From: Acinetobacter sp. C26M
Lineage (GTDB): Bacteria > Pseudomonadota > Gammaproteobacteria > Pseudomonadales > Moraxellaceae
Length of the DNA stretch: 64,000 nucleotides
Assembly: GCF_023702675.1 (NCBI RefSeq)
Contig: NZ_CP098478.1
Span: 868,001 to 932,000 of the forward strand
Direction: 5' to 3'
The notes under the pieces are model-generated. The model was not told the origin of the DNA and searched no databases. It saw only the letters and a program-made list of their open reading frames with translations. Both the position numbers and the translations under genes were made by a program. Below are positions 48,937 to 58,537 of the stretch, in pieces (the stretch's first letter is position 1; each line of letters starts with the position of its first letter).

Positions 48937-49410
48937 ATGGGTCTTTTTGATTTTGTTAAAGGTATTGGTAAGAAAAATACAGCACCAGCAGAACCACAAG
49001 CTGCACCAGCAACACCAGCTGAACCTTCAGCTCAAGAGATTGCGAATAAATTATTAGGTTTGATTAAAAGTTTAGGTCTTCCGATTGATGGCTTATCGGT
49101 GACATATAATGGCAATACCGATACGGCAACGATTAAAGGGCAGGTTAAAACCCAAGCAGATAAAGAAAAGATTGTACTTGCTGTTGGAAATATTGATCAT
49201 GTTGCCCAAGTTGATGATCAACTTACAGTGGAAACACCTGAGCCAGAAAGTAAGTTCTATACTGTGAAATCAGGAGACAATTTGTCTAAGATTTCAAAAG
49301 AATATTATGGTGATCCAAACCAATACAATAAAATTTTTGAAGCAAATCGTCCATTACTTAAAAATGCAGATGACATTTTCCCAGGTCAGGTACTCCGTAT
49401 TCCACAGTAA
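48937..49410 (+). CDS. kbp: BON-LysM protein Kbp (potassium binding protein family)
   Basis: This 157-residue cytoplasmic protein has the short leader MGLFDFVKGIGKKN, an Ala/Pro-rich stretch, a BON domain (about 45-100) and a C-terminal LysM domain (FYTVKSGDNLSKISKEYYGD, ending FPGQVLRIPQ). E. coli Kbp/YgaU has the same order, binds K+ and helps growth under osmotic stress. GAGGAA lies just before the ATG at 48937, so the frame extending up to 48859 is not used. The Ala/Pro-rich stretch (15-32) is longer than in E. coli. Confidence 0.9.
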   Translation: MGLFDFVKGIGKKNTAPAEPQAAPATPAEPSAQEIANKLLGLIKSLGLPIDGLSVTYNGNTDTATIKGQVKTQADKEKIVLAVGNIDHVAQVDDQLTVETPEPESKFYTVKSGDNLSKISKEYYGDPNQYNKIFEANRPLLKNADDIFPGQVLRIPQ

Positions 49411-49423
49411 TTGATTTGAAATA

Positions 49424-49450
49424 AAAAAAGGCGCATCTCGCGCCTTTTTT
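49424..49450. terminator. Bidirectional terminator between kbp and thiD
   Basis: The stem AAAAAAGGCGC/GCGCCTTTTTT has loop ATCTC, between convergent genes. Confidence 0.92.
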
Positions 49451-49478
49451 ATTGAGTATTCATTTATTCGTGGATGCT

Positions 49479-50258
<780 letters not shown>

Positions 50259-50339
50259 TTATTCTGCAATCTACGGTAGTATAGGGAAGTTTCGAGAAAC
50301 TCTCGACTATGTTGTGTAAGACTGTAAGAGATTGAGCGA

Positions 50340-51014
50340 ATGACGATCAAAAATATTCTAATCGATTTAGATGGGACTTTAACCGACCCGAAAGCAGGGA
50401 TTCATGGTTCAATTCGTTTTGCGCTAGAAAAATTAGGTCAGCCCATTGCGGATGAGGTCGATTTAGACTGGACTATTGGGCCGCCACTTAAAGCATCTCT
50501 TGCAAAATTACTCAATACTCAAGATGATGATTTAGCTGAACAGGCATTACTCGCTTATCGTGAGCGTTTCTCGGTAACAGGCTTATTTGAAAATGAAGTT
50601 TATCCATCAGTCGCCCAGACTTTGCAACAATTGCAATCACAAGGATATGCGTTGTTTTTGGCGACAGCAAAGCCTACAGTTTATGCGAAGCAAATTTTGG
50701 TTCATTTTGATCTAGCTCAGTATTTTACCGAAATGTACGGCAGTGAGTTGACTGGTGAGAGAACTAACAAAGCGGATTTAATCGCTTATATTCTGGAACA
50801 ACAGCAGTTAGACGCACAGCAGTGCATTATGGTCGGCGATCGCCAATATGACATTATCGGTGCGCGAGCTAATGGTATAGAAACCATTGCCGTCAATTAT
50901 GGTTATGGTCGGGCAGATGAATTGGCTCAGGCACAGCCTGTAACGCAGATTTCTCAATTTAGCCAGTTAGTTGAAACGGTGGATGAAATGAATGCAGAAC
51001 GGAAAGTCTCTTAA
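50340..51014 (+). CDS. HAD-family phosphatase (phosphoglycolate phosphatase/5'-nucleotidase-like)
   Basis: This 224-residue protein has the HAD motif I ILIDLDGTLTD, with nucleophile Asp9 and Asp11. The motif II Thr lies in FLATAKP, followed by a Lys and by the motif IV form VGDRQYDIIGARANG. A helical cap (about 17-85) places it with Gph-like and PnuN-like enzymes acting on small phosphates. The exact substrate is not readable. A strong terminator separates it from ribB. Confidence 0.82.
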   Translation: MTIKNILIDLDGTLTDPKAGIHGSIRFALEKLGQPIADEVDLDWTIGPPLKASLAKLLNTQDDDLAEQALLAYRERFSVTGLFENEVYPSVAQTLQQLQSQGYALFLATAKPTVYAKQILVHFDLAQYFTEMYGSELTGERTNKADLIAYILEQQQLDAQQCIMVGDRQYDIIGARANGIETIAVNYGYGRADELAQAQPVTQISQFSQLVETVDEMNAERKVS

Positions 51015-51026
51015 AATCCATGCAAT

Positions 51027-51056
51027 AAAAAGCCTCGATGATTCGAGGCTTTTTAT
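51027..51056. terminator. Bidirectional terminator between HAD gene and ribB
   Basis: The stem AAAAAGCCTCGA/TCGAGGCTTTTT has a short loop and T-runs on both strands. Confidence 0.9.
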
Positions 51057-51062
51057 TTTTAA

Positions 51063-51722
51063 TTAGACATTATGCTTTAAGCGATATTGCACCAGTTCTT
51101 CGATACTAATCACGGTCAAGCCATGTGTTTGTGCATAAGCTAAAACTTGAATACCTGAAGCCATAGAACCATCTGGGTTCGTTAACTCACACAATACCCC
51201 TGATGGTTTTAAACCTGCCAGACGTGCTAAATCAACGGTACCTTCGGTATGACCGCGACGGCTTAGGACACCGCCTTCACGCGCACGTAAAGGAAATACA
51301 TGACCCGGACGGCTAAGGTCACTTGCAATGGCACCATCTTTGGTTGCAGCTAAAACAGTGGTGACGCGGTCTTTAGCAGAAACGCCTGTGGTCACACCTT
51401 GTGCCGCTTCAATGGTCACGGTAAATGCAGTTTTAAACTGGCTAGAATTGTCGACCACCATTGGCGGAAGTTCTAAATGATCAGCTAATGCTTCAGTTAG
51501 GCATAAACATACAATACCTGAACCATCACGAATCATTTGTGCCATGGTTTCGACAGTTAAAGTTTCAGCAGCAATAATCAGATCAGCTTCGTTTTCACGA
51601 TCAAAATCATCCATCACCAACACAGGTTTGCCTTGGCGGATATCTTCTAAAGCTTGTTGAATACGTTGTTCAGCAGGGGAAAGGGCTGAAAAGAAAAGTT
51701 CGGGTTGGATTAAACTTGACAT
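51063..51722 (-). CDS. ribB: 3,4-dihydroxy-2-butanone-4-phosphate synthase RibB
   Basis: This 219-residue enzyme converts ribulose 5-phosphate to the four-carbon unit of riboflavin. Family blocks are [64 protein letters not shown] and [13 protein letters not shown]. It is a stand-alone RibB; no RibA half is attached. The ATG at 51722 has GAGAG upstream. The long frame to 51836 runs back into the riboswitch and is not coding. It is controlled by the FMN riboswitch listed next. Confidence 0.95.
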   Translation of the reverse strand: MSSLIQPELFFSALSPAEQRIQQALEDIRQGKPVLVMDDFDRENEADLIIAAETLTVETMAQMIRDGSGIVCLCLTEALADHLELPPMVVDNSSQFKTAFTVTIEAAQGVTTGVSAKDRVTTVLAATKDGAIASDLSRPGHVFPLRAREGGVLSRRGHTEGTVDLARLAGLKPSGVLCELTNPDGSMASGIQVLAYAQTHGLTVISIEELVQYRLKHNV

Positions 51723-51828
51723 AATGAAACGCTCTCGTAAATTGGATACGGTTGAACATTTCAGGACTGGTGTGAAAAATAAGCGTACACCAAAACAACG
51801 CAAAAAGCGTGTTTCAGTGGTTTCGTCT

Positions 51829-51973
51829 TCTTTCATCCGGACTATACCGTCGGCTTTGGTCTCTCACCAAATCTGCGAGTATATAAAAATATATACAGGC
51901 TCGTGGGCTGATTAGGTCATTTTATTGCAATGCCTAACTTACCACCGGTGGGGAATTTCACCCCGCCCTGAAG
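51829..51973 (-). ncRNA. FMN riboswitch (RFN element) in the ribB leader
   Basis: On the minus strand it begins with GGGCGGGGTGAAATTCCCCA, followed by CCGGTGGTAAGTTAGG. It later has CAGCCCACGAGC, a variable AT-rich arm, GATTTGGTGAGAGACCAAAGCC and GACGGTATAGTCCGGATG. These are the conserved P2-P6 parts of the FMN aptamer in the right order. FMN binding would reduce ribB expression, probably by hiding the start, since no T-run terminator is obvious between the aptamer and the ATG. Confidence 0.93.
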
Positions 51974-51985
51974 CGATGTGTTTCG

Positions 51986-51991
51986 ATTATA
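51986..51991 (-). promoter_or_regulatory. Predicted -10 element of ribB
   Basis: TATAAT on the minus strand lies directly upstream of the aptamer, so the transcript would begin near 51979. TTGCCT about 19 bases further upstream is a possible -35. Confidence 0.55.
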
Positions 51992-52017
51992 GCCAGATTT
52001 TTATGAGAAAAGGCAAC

Positions 52018-52046
52018 TTTTTATAGAATGAATCGTTCTATAAAAA
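52018..52046. promoter_or_regulatory. Perfect 11-bp inverted repeat between ribB and the 52164 gene
   Basis: TTTTTATAGAA and TTCTATAAAAA have a seven-base centre (TGAATCG). The repeat is upstream of the ribB promoter and could be an operator for the divergent operon at 52164. Without a long T-run after it, a terminator is less likely. Confidence 0.45.
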
Positions 52047-52163
52047 TGAAAAAATTTGCTGAGACGTCGCTCGGTTGTTCTACTGATCTGTGAAACTGGC
52101 AATAGATTTAAATTGAGCATACACTCGAAAGATAAAAAAACAATAATGCAGAGGAGTGGACTA

Positions 52164-52376
52164 ATGGAGAAAGCGGATAAGACTGAATTAGAGCAATTAG
52201 CACAACAATTACGTAGACCTGTAATGAGTCTTCAAGCATTTTCACAATTTTCCCATCAGGATTTGGCTTGGTTAAATCAACAATTACAGCAGGCCATAAA
52301 AAATGAAGATCAGAGAATGAATCGTAGTGTGTATCAAACGCCTTTTTTCCTTCGTTGGTTATTCCGAAATAAATAA
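52164..52376 (+). CDS. Small protein of unknown function (70 aa), first gene of a two-gene operon
   Basis: This 70-residue, Gln-rich, mainly helical protein ends with an aromatic/basic tail (TPFFLRWLFRNK) that could touch a membrane. The ATG at 52164 follows AGGAG by eight bases; the upstream frame from 52056 has no such site. It lies 14 bases before the larger unknown gene, so the two are very likely made together. No family was recognised. Confidence 0.65.
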   Translation: MEKADKTELEQLAQQLRRPVMSLQAFSQFSHQDLAWLNQQLQQAIKNEDQRMNRSVYQTPFFLRWLFRNK

Positions 52377-52390
52377 AATAAGGAAATTGC

Positions 52391-53563
52391 ATGACTCGTT
52401 TGGCAGTACAGGCAGAGTTGATTAAGCTCGCTCGCATTTTGCAGGTGTCAGAGCAGGAGTTAGCGTTTATGCAGTCTTTGGCACCTGAAAGCCTTAGACA
52501 GTTTAGGTTTGCGATATTAGAACGACTCCAAAATCGTCAGAAAAAACGTTTTCGTTATTTGGCTGCATGGGTGAATTGGTTACCACGCTGGGTCAGTATT
52601 TTCATGGTGAAACACTTTTTAGAACCATTTATTGTCGCCCAAATTGCAGTGTATTTATCTACAGAAAACTCTTATCGAATAGCGAAGCATTTGCCTGCAA
52701 AAACCATAGCAGCAATTGCTGTTTATTTGGATCCTCGCCTGGCAAGAGAACTACTTGGCTATCTCACTACACATCAGATTACTGACATTACTCAAGTTTT
52801 ATTAGCGCAACGGGACTTTGTAACGATTGGGCGTTTTGTCAGTATGTTATCTGATGCTGTTTTGCAGGATGTTGCACAGGTTGTTGAAAGTGAAAGCGAC
52901 CTATTGGAAATTGCTTTTTATATTGAGTCCCGTGAGCAAATCGATCATTTAGTCCATGTCTTACCTAAGCAGCGTATTGAACAAGCTTTATTGATTATTG
53001 GTGATCCAGCGCAGAGATTAGTGTGGCCAAAAGTTCTGGCTTTAATGAGTTATATCAGTTATGGGCTAAAACAGGAGCTTGGGGATTTAGCGGTTCTGCA
53101 AGGTGAGTCTGTTGTTAATGCCATTATTCAGGCAACTCAAGAGGATCAATTATGGGAAGATATGTTACCTGTGGTGGCTTGTTTATCGGCACAGGCACAG
53201 AGCTTTGTTGCAAATTTGCCAGCGTTAAGGCAGGTCACCATTATCCATAGTATTGTGGAGGCTGCTGATCGCTGCGATTTGTGGACCGATATGTTGGTCA
53301 TTGTGAATTATATGCAGGACGAAGCAAGACAAGCAGTAGCAACAGCAATTGCCCAAATTGATGAGGAAGTATTGCATCATATTGCTTATGCATCATTATT
53401 GCGTTCGCAATGGGAGGTAACTTTCGACATTATGCGAAGGATGCCAATCGACAAGCAGCAGCAATGTCATCGTATTCTTGATGGCTATATGCAACAGCTA
53501 GATCCTGAAACTTATCAATATTTAGATGGCCTATTAGATCGATATCAGATTCACTCGGCTTAA
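52391..53563 (+). CDS. Helical-repeat protein of unknown function (390 aa)
   Basis: This 390-residue protein has no signal peptide. Most of it is predicted helix, with repeating short pairs such as PFIVAQIAVYLSTENSYRIAKHLPAKTIAAIAVYLDPRLARELLGYL. This looks like the armadillo-like fold of the MgtE N-domain, but that is only a resemblance. An early segment (NWLPRWVSIFMVKHFL) is hydrophobic enough to associate with membranes. AGGA precedes the ATG. The last four bases overlap the stop of the convergent patatin gene. I do not recognise its role. Confidence 0.7.
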   Translation: MTRLAVQAELIKLARILQVSEQELAFMQSLAPESLRQFRFAILERLQNRQKKRFRYLAAWVNWLPRWVSIFMVKHFLEPFIVAQIAVYLSTENSYRIAKHLPAKTIAAIAVYLDPRLARELLGYLTTHQITDITQVLLAQRDFVTIGRFVSMLSDAVLQDVAQVVESESDLLEIAFYIESREQIDHLVHVLPKQRIEQALLIIGDPAQRLVWPKVLALMSYISYGLKQELGDLAVLQGESVVNAIIQATQEDQLWEDMLPVVACLSAQAQSFVANLPALRQVTIIHSIVEAADRCDLWTDMLVIVNYMQDEARQAVATAIAQIDEEVLHHIAYASLLRSQWEVTFDIMRRMPIDKQQQCHRILDGYMQQLDPETYQYLDGLLDRYQIHSA

Positions 53564-55350
53564 GCATTCGGCAGAGTTTCTCGAATTGGCAATAAGGTCT
53601 CGAGGGCATGCTCATAGCCGCGTTCGATCAGTTCATCGAGTTTATGCCAGTCAAACATACCAATGCCTTCAATCGGCATACGGATATGTAAATTGGCGCG
53701 TTCAATTGCCGCTGTTTGAATCATGGTGTCACTTGCAAGGGTCGCAGTGCGCATTAAAATTTCTGCCAGACGTGGTGCATGTAGAAGTTTATCTTTGATG
53801 ATTTTATTCCAGTTCAATAACGCACTTTGATCTGGTTCTTCTAAACCGATGCCGGGGACTCGAATATCATCATGCAGGCTGACATTGCTGGCAATAATGG
53901 TGCCCCTTTCTAGATTTTGCATGACATCAGTTGGTAAATTATTAATCACGCCGCCATCGCAGAGTAAATTTTCATGCCAAGCAACAGGTGGCGCAACACC
54001 GGGGACACTCATACTGGTGCCGACCCAAGTGGCGAGTTCGCCTTGATCATGAATGACAGCTTGACCTGTGGTGAGATTGGTCGAAATACAGTAGTAAGTC
54101 TGTCTGAGTTCTTCAATTCGACGGCTTCCAAAGATGGCATGTAAACGGGAATGGAAACGTTGCCCTCGAATCAGTGATACGCGAGGCATGGTGTAATCAT
54201 TGAGATAATTGCGCGCCACAAAAGTTTCATAAGCGATATGGGTCATTTCCACACTATCAAAACCACAGGCGACTAGGGCTGCTACAAATGCCCCCATACT
54301 GGTGCCACCAACAATATCAATCGGGATATGTAATTGTTCCAGCGCTCGAATCAAACCGATATGGGCAAAGCCACGTGCACCGCCGCCACCAAGTACTAGA
54401 CCAACACCTTGGCTAGAGATCTGACGAGCAACGGCACAGATATCAGCTTGTGCCCAAGGATGGATGAAGTAATGGGCACGAGCGTGATAGAGCTGCTTCC
54501 AAATCAACGTATGTGGTGAGGGGTCTCCTTCGGAACGGAGCAATACCAATTCAATCGGGCTTTGCCAATCATGCTGATTCAGTACATCAGACAGTCTGGT
54601 CTGAGTAGGTGTTTGGTTGGCTTCTGCCAGAATCAATATTCGATCAGCTTGGTGTAAACAACGTTTGGACCATTCATCATCACTGCGATCTGCAGCGTAG
54701 AGTACGTAACAATGTTTTTCTTCTAAATTGGCTAGCCATTGGCGTAGTTTTAAATCGTCACTACTGTAGTCCAATGGTGTCTGACTGAACCCTACACCAA
54801 ACAAGGCATCAACATGTGCAGTTGTAACTAAACGAACTTGAGGCCAACGTTGTAAATGTTCGGTCAGTTTTTCTGCCAAATGCGTGGCTGGGATATGGGA
54901 TGAGACTGGAATCACTGAAAGTGTGCGACTGTTTCCCATCGCATGACAATGTTGCAATTCGGGTTGGGCGCGGTGAATGATGAGGCGGGATAAAGCAAAT
55001 AAGACTTTGGGGTAATGGTGAATAAAATCTAAAAATTGCTGTTGTGGAATACCAAGTAAAGCTGTGTCACGGACTGCATTGACTGTCCCATGATGAGGTT
55101 GATTGGAAATAACTCCTGTTTCACCAACAATGTCATGACGGCCAAAATAAGTCAGTAAACCTGCTGTAGTGGTGAGTTTGACCCGACCATAAGCAACAAT
55201 ATAAACATAATCGGCAATGTCATGTGCGCAATAAAGCTGTTGTCCTGTTTGTAGATGCCGAATATGACAATGCGGTACCAAGCTTTCTAAGGTGGTGTGA
55301 TCTAAGTCAGCAAACAGGCTGACTTTGCTGAGGAGGTGAGTAATATCCAT
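53560..55350 (-). CDS. Patatin-like phospholipase with cNMP-binding domain (NTE/RssA type)
   Basis: This 596-residue protein has an N-terminal cyclic-nucleotide-binding domain (about 1-125, SLFADLDHTTLESLVPHC, GEVGVI-like GETGVISNQP), a middle domain (about 140-300) and a patatin domain. The patatin domain has GLVLGGGGARGFAHIG, the Ser nucleophile in GGTSMG (about residue 351) and the catalytic Asp in LLCDGGVINNLP (about 465). This matches bacterial neuropathy-target-esterase-like lysophospholipases. The ATG at 55350 is preferred to a TTG at 55359, although neither has a clear Shine-Dalgarno sequence. The cNMP site may be degenerate. Confidence 0.87.
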   Translation of the reverse strand: MDITHLLSKVSLFADLDHTTLESLVPHCHIRHLQTGQQLYCAHDIADYVYIVAYGRVKLTTTAGLLTYFGRHDIVGETGVISNQPHHGTVNAVRDTALLGIPQQQFLDFIHHYPKVLFALSRLIIHRAQPELQHCHAMGNSRTLSVIPVSSHIPATHLAEKLTEHLQRWPQVRLVTTAHVDALFGVGFSQTPLDYSSDDLKLRQWLANLEEKHCYVLYAADRSDDEWSKRCLHQADRILILAEANQTPTQTRLSDVLNQHDWQSPIELVLLRSEGDPSPHTLIWKQLYHARAHYFIHPWAQADICAVARQISSQGVGLVLGGGGARGFAHIGLIRALEQLHIPIDIVGGTSMGAFVAALVACGFDSVEMTHIAYETFVARNYLNDYTMPRVSLIRGQRFHSRLHAIFGSRRIEELRQTYYCISTNLTTGQAVIHDQGELATWVGTSMSVPGVAPPVAWHENLLCDGGVINNLPTDVMQNLERGTIIASNVSLHDDIRVPGIGLEEPDQSALLNWNKIIKDKLLHAPRLAEILMRTATLASDTMIQTAAIERANLHIRMPIEGIGMFDWHKLDELIERGYEHALETLLPIRETLPNA

Positions 55351-55489
55351 ATTCTGCAAATTATCGTTATTGTTTATTTTATTGAATAAGGCATTGAACT
55401 ATTTTACAAGTTTGCTTGCGTAAAAAATCAGCGGATTTTCCAGTGTTTTTGTAGTTTGCTTGAACTAGGTCTTGGGTTTTCTGGGCAAT

Positions 55490-55520
55490 AAAAAAGCCAG
55501 TTCATATCGACTGGCTTTTT
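55490..55520. terminator. Bidirectional-type terminator after panD
   Basis: The stem AAAAAGCCAGT/ACTGGCTTTTT has an eight-base loop. It follows panD on the minus strand. Confidence 0.88.
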
Positions 55521-55536
55521 AGAAATCTTTTACTGC

Positions 55537-55917
55537 TTATGCAATTTGTACAGGAATACAGTTTGCAGTGTGATTTACGGTATTGTCTGGATTTGCATAA
55601 ACCAAGCGAGGTTTGTGGAGGTTCGCTTCAACTTCGGTAAAGTCACCGAAAGTTGCAATGATCACTAAATCTCCAACATCAGCTTGATGTGCTGCACCAC
55701 CATTGACTGAGATAATACCTGAATCGTCTTCACCACGAATTGCGTAAGTTGTGAAGCGTTTGCCGTTAGTTACGTTCCATACGTGGATTTCTTCGTATTC
55801 ACGAATCCCTGCTAAGTCCATTAATACGCCATCAATTGCACAAGAACCTTCATAATGAAGCTCTGCATGAGTCACAACTGCACGGTGAATTTTACATTTT
55901 AATAAACGAGATAGCAT
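55537..55917 (-). CDS. panD: Aspartate 1-decarboxylase PanD
   Basis: This 126-residue pyruvoyl enzyme makes beta-alanine for pantothenate. It is made as a proenzyme that cuts itself between Gly24 and Ser25 ([12 protein letters not shown]). Lys9 (LKCKIHRA) and Tyr58-type catalytic regions are present. The ATG at 55917 has AGGAG nine bases upstream; the longer frame to 55950 is not used. Confidence 0.95.
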   Translation of the reverse strand: MLSRLLKCKIHRAVVTHAELHYEGSCAIDGVLMDLAGIREYEEIHVWNVTNGKRFTTYAIRGEDDSGIISVNGGAAHQADVGDLVIIATFGDFTEVEANLHKPRLVYANPDNTVNHTANCIPVQIA

Positions 55918-56056
55918 GGCTAGCGTCTCCTGAGTAAGACCTAAGATCAATATCTTATGGTTGACTTGTCACGTTTTCCGCGGGCTATAGGCGGTTTGAT
56001 GCGCATTTTGCGCTTAAAAATGCAATATGGCAAGCGGGATTGATCAACAATTCAGT

Positions 56057-56638
56057 TTATGCGGGTTTGTAAGCGTTAATTTGATTCATTGCTTGTGAAA
56101 CTTGTCCATCAACAAGCATTTTCACTTTAGACAAGGCATGATCAATTGCAGTATCCATTAGTTCTTGTTCACTGCTAGGCGCTTTGCCGAGCACATGACC
56201 AGAAACACGTTCTTTTGAACCTGGATGCCCAATTCCAATACGTAAACGATGGAAATTAGCACCGATATGCGGGACGATATCGCGAAGACCATTGTGTCCG
56301 CCATGTCCGCCACCTGTTTTCAAGCGGATAACGCCAGGATTCATATCCAGTTCATCATGCGCAATCAGGATTGCTTCAGGTGCAACTTGATAAAATTTGG
56401 CGAAAGGGACAACACTTTGACCAGAACGGTTCATAAAAGTGGTAGGAAGTAATAAACGTACGTCATGACCTTCGATTTGGCCACGACCGCTGTATCCGTG
56501 AAATTTAGGATCAGCTTTTAAAGAAATACCATAACGGTCTGCAAGCTGTTCAACGAACCAGAAACCTGCATTATGGCGGGTTTGGGCATATTCCTTTCCG
56601 GGATTGCCCAAACCAACAATTAGCGAAATATTTGACAC
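56057..56638 (-). CDS. pth: Peptidyl-tRNA hydrolase Pth
   Basis: This 193-residue enzyme frees tRNA from stalled peptidyl-tRNA. It has VGLGNPGKEYAQTRHNAGF (catalytic His), FMNRSGQSV, HDELDMNPGVIRLKTGGGHGGHNGLRD and the C-terminal helix. It follows rplY by 19 bases, the standard prs-rplY-pth order. Confidence 0.96.
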   Translation of the reverse strand: MSNISLIVGLGNPGKEYAQTRHNAGFWFVEQLADRYGISLKADPKFHGYSGRGQIEGHDVRLLLPTTFMNRSGQSVVPFAKFYQVAPEAILIAHDELDMNPGVIRLKTGGGHGGHNGLRDIVPHIGANFHRLRIGIGHPGSKERVSGHVLGKAPSSEQELMDTAIDHALSKVKMLVDGQVSQAMNQINAYKPA

Positions 56639-56657
56639 TAATTTACGCCTTTAACAC

Positions 56658-56954
56658 TTATGCGCGTTTGAAGTCAGCATGCATAGGTGTGTTTTTAGCT
56701 GGGTGACGTTGTAAAGCTTGGATTTTAACGTTCTCAACTTTGTCACCGATTTTGATTTCGATAACTTCTTCGAAGAAAGCGTTATTTTCTAAAGCTTTAA
56801 CGATTTCACGAAGCTCTAAAGTAACTGCTACAGGCTCAGCACTGCCACCATAAATGATAGCTGGAATTTGTGCAGCATGACGAAGGCGGCGGCTCGAACC
56901 TTTCCCTTGTTGTGCTACTTCACGTGCTTGAGCGTTTAATACGAAGTTTGCCAT
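56658..56954 (-). CDS. rplY: 50S ribosomal protein L25 (short form)
   Basis: This 98-residue protein ([22 protein letters not shown], ending MHADFKRA) binds 5S rRNA. It is the short form, close to E. coli L25, without the Ctc C-terminal domain. The ATG at 56954 is spaced correctly from GAGGA; the ATG at 56960 is too close to it. Confidence 0.95.
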   Translation of the reverse strand: MANFVLNAQAREVAQQGKGSSRRLRHAAQIPAIIYGGSAEPVAVTLELREIVKALENNAFFEEVIEIKIGDKVENVKIQALQRHPAKNTPMHADFKRA

Positions 56955-57010
56955 GGGCATATCCTCATTGAGTTTGATGAGCTAAACTTGCGACCAGTTT
57001 AGCGATAGAA

Positions 57011-57033
57011 AAACCCTAGCGAGCTAGGGTTTA
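57011..57033 (-). terminator. Hairpin between prs and rplY
   Basis: The 10-bp stem AAACCCTAGC/GCTAGGGTTT is followed on the minus strand by TTC. The T-run is short, so it may be an attenuator inside the operon. Confidence 0.6.
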
Positions 57034-57050
57034 AGAAAAAAGCTGGGCTA

Positions 57051-58004
57051 TTATAGATAACTATCGAACATTGCGCTAATAGATTCTTCGTTATTGATAC
57101 GACGAATTGTTTCAGCAACCATGCTAGCAACAGAAACTTGGCGAATTTTACCTAAGCTTAGTGCTTCATCTGAAAGAGGAATTGTGTCAGTAACAACCAG
57201 TTCATCAATCACAGAGTTACGAAGGTTATCAATGGCTTTGCCAGATAAAACAGGGTGAGTTGCATAAGCAACAACACGACGAGCACCAAATTGTTTGAGT
57301 GCATCGGCAGCTTTGCAAAGCGTACCTGCTGTATCTACCATATCATCAACGATCACACAGTCGCGATCTTTAACATCACCAATCAAATGCATCACTTGTG
57401 ATTCATTTGCTTTTTGACGACGTTTATCGATGATGGCTAAATCGATATCACCCATTTGTTTCGCAACAGCACGGGCACGAACGACACCACCAACGTCAGG
57501 CGAAACAACCACAAGATTGTGATGTTGTTGCTGGCGTAGGTCAGCAAGTAACGCTGGCGTACCATAGATGTTGTCAACAGGAATATCGAAGAAACCTTGA
57601 ATTTGGTCTGCGTGCAAGTCAATCATTACTACACGGTCAATACCAACAGTTGTGAGCATGTCTGCAACAACTTTCGCGGTAATCGGTACACGAGCAGAGC
57701 GTGGACGACGATCTTGGCGAGCATAACCAAAGTAAGGAATGACAGCAGTGATACGACCAGCACTTGCACGACGCAAAGCATCAGCCATAACCAAGATTTC
57801 CATCAGGTTATCATTGGTAGGGGCGCAGGTAGACTGAACGATAAAAACGTCTTTACCACGAACATTTTCAGTAATTTCAACTGAAATTTCACCATCAGAG
57901 AACTTGCTAACAGAAGCAGCACCTAAAGGAATATGTAAATGGCTTACGACTTTTTGAGCGAAATGTGGATGAGCACTTCCACTAAAAACGACAAGATTGG
58001 GCAT
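57051..58004 (-). CDS. prs: Ribose-phosphate pyrophosphokinase Prs
   Basis: This 317-residue enzyme makes PRPP from ribose 5-phosphate and ATP. Family marks are [19 protein letters not shown]-type [28 protein letters not shown], the PRPP loop [17 protein letters not shown] and VVSPDVGG. It lies downstream of the tRNA-Gln array on the same strand. Confidence 0.97.
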   Translation of the reverse strand: MPNLVVFSGSAHPHFAQKVVSHLHIPLGAASVSKFSDGEISVEITENVRGKDVFIVQSTCAPTNDNLMEILVMADALRRASAGRITAVIPYFGYARQDRRPRSARVPITAKVVADMLTTVGIDRVVMIDLHADQIQGFFDIPVDNIYGTPALLADLRQQQHHNLVVVSPDVGGVVRARAVAKQMGDIDLAIIDKRRQKANESQVMHLIGDVKDRDCVIVDDMVDTAGTLCKAADALKQFGARRVVAYATHPVLSGKAIDNLRNSVIDELVVTDTIPLSDEALSLGKIRQVSVASMVAETIRRINNEESISAMFDSYL

Positions 58005-58105
58005 GAAGCACCTGAGCGAGGGTTAAGCGAAGCAATGCTTCCACCGAGCGCAAGGGAAAAATTTTTAATTTTTCCGACGGGTAATTTGGAAACAATTTAT
58101 TTATA

Positions 58106-58180
58106 TGGCAGGGGCGGCTGGATTCGAACCAACGGATGCCGAGATCAAAACCCGGTGCCTTACCACTTGGCGACGCCCCT
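58106..58180 (-). tRNA. tRNA-Gln (TTG), copy 4 in transcription order
   Basis: This 75-base gene has its CCA encoded. The anticodon loop is TTTTGAT with anticodon TTG, the T-loop is GGTTCGAATCC, and the acceptor stem AGGGGCG pairs with CGCCCCT. It is identical in sequence to the other three copies. It is separated from copy 3 by 85 bases. Confidence 0.97.
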
Positions 58181-58265
58181 AATGCGGCAGAACTTTAAAG
58201 GTTTTAAAAGATAATGTCAATATATTTGAGCAAATATCAATATAAAACAAGTCTGTCTAAAGATA

Positions 58266-58340
58266 TGGCAGGGGCGGCTGGATTCGAACCAACGGATGCC
58301 GAGATCAAAACCCGGTGCCTTACCACTTGGCGACGCCCCT
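58266..58340 (-). tRNA. tRNA-Gln (TTG), copy 3 in transcription order
   Basis: It is identical over all 75 bases, including the CCA end. The spacer to copy 2 is only 18 bases. Confidence 0.97.
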
Positions 58341-58358
58341 AAATTCGATATTATGTAA

Positions 58359-58433
58359 TGGCAGGGGCGGCTGGATTCGAACCAACGGATGCCGAGATCA
58401 AAACCCGGTGCCTTACCACTTGGCGACGCCCCT
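58359..58433 (-). tRNA. tRNA-Gln (TTG), copy 2 in transcription order
   Basis: It is identical over all 75 bases, including the CCA end. The spacer to copy 1 is 29 bases. Confidence 0.97.
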
Positions 58434-58462
58434 AAATATTACATATATCTACAGATGAAAAT

Positions 58463-58537
58463 TGGCAGGGGCGGCTGGATTCGAACCAACGGATGCCGAG
58501 ATCAAAACCCGGTGCCTTACCACTTGGCGACGCCCCT
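58463..58537 (-). tRNA. tRNA-Gln (TTG), copy 1 in transcription order, overlapping the ispE stop
   Basis: It has the same 75-base sequence. Its first two bases (AG) are the last two of the ispE TAG stop codon, so the mature 5' end must be cut out of the ispE mRNA by RNase P. Confidence 0.97.

Noticed and set aside
51723..51836. Longer RibB with a 38-residue N-terminal extension
   Set aside because: The extension is translated from the 3' part of the FMN riboswitch and lacks a ribosome binding site; the start at 51722 has one.
57939..58214. Plus-strand frame through the prs start and the first tRNA
   Set aside because: It is antisense to prs and a tRNA, and has no ribosome binding site or domain.
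58106..58537. Four evenly sized repeats with spacers, like a CRISPR array
   Set aside because: Each repeat is a complete 75-base tRNA-Gln with CCA end; spacer lengths are irregular and there are no cas genes.
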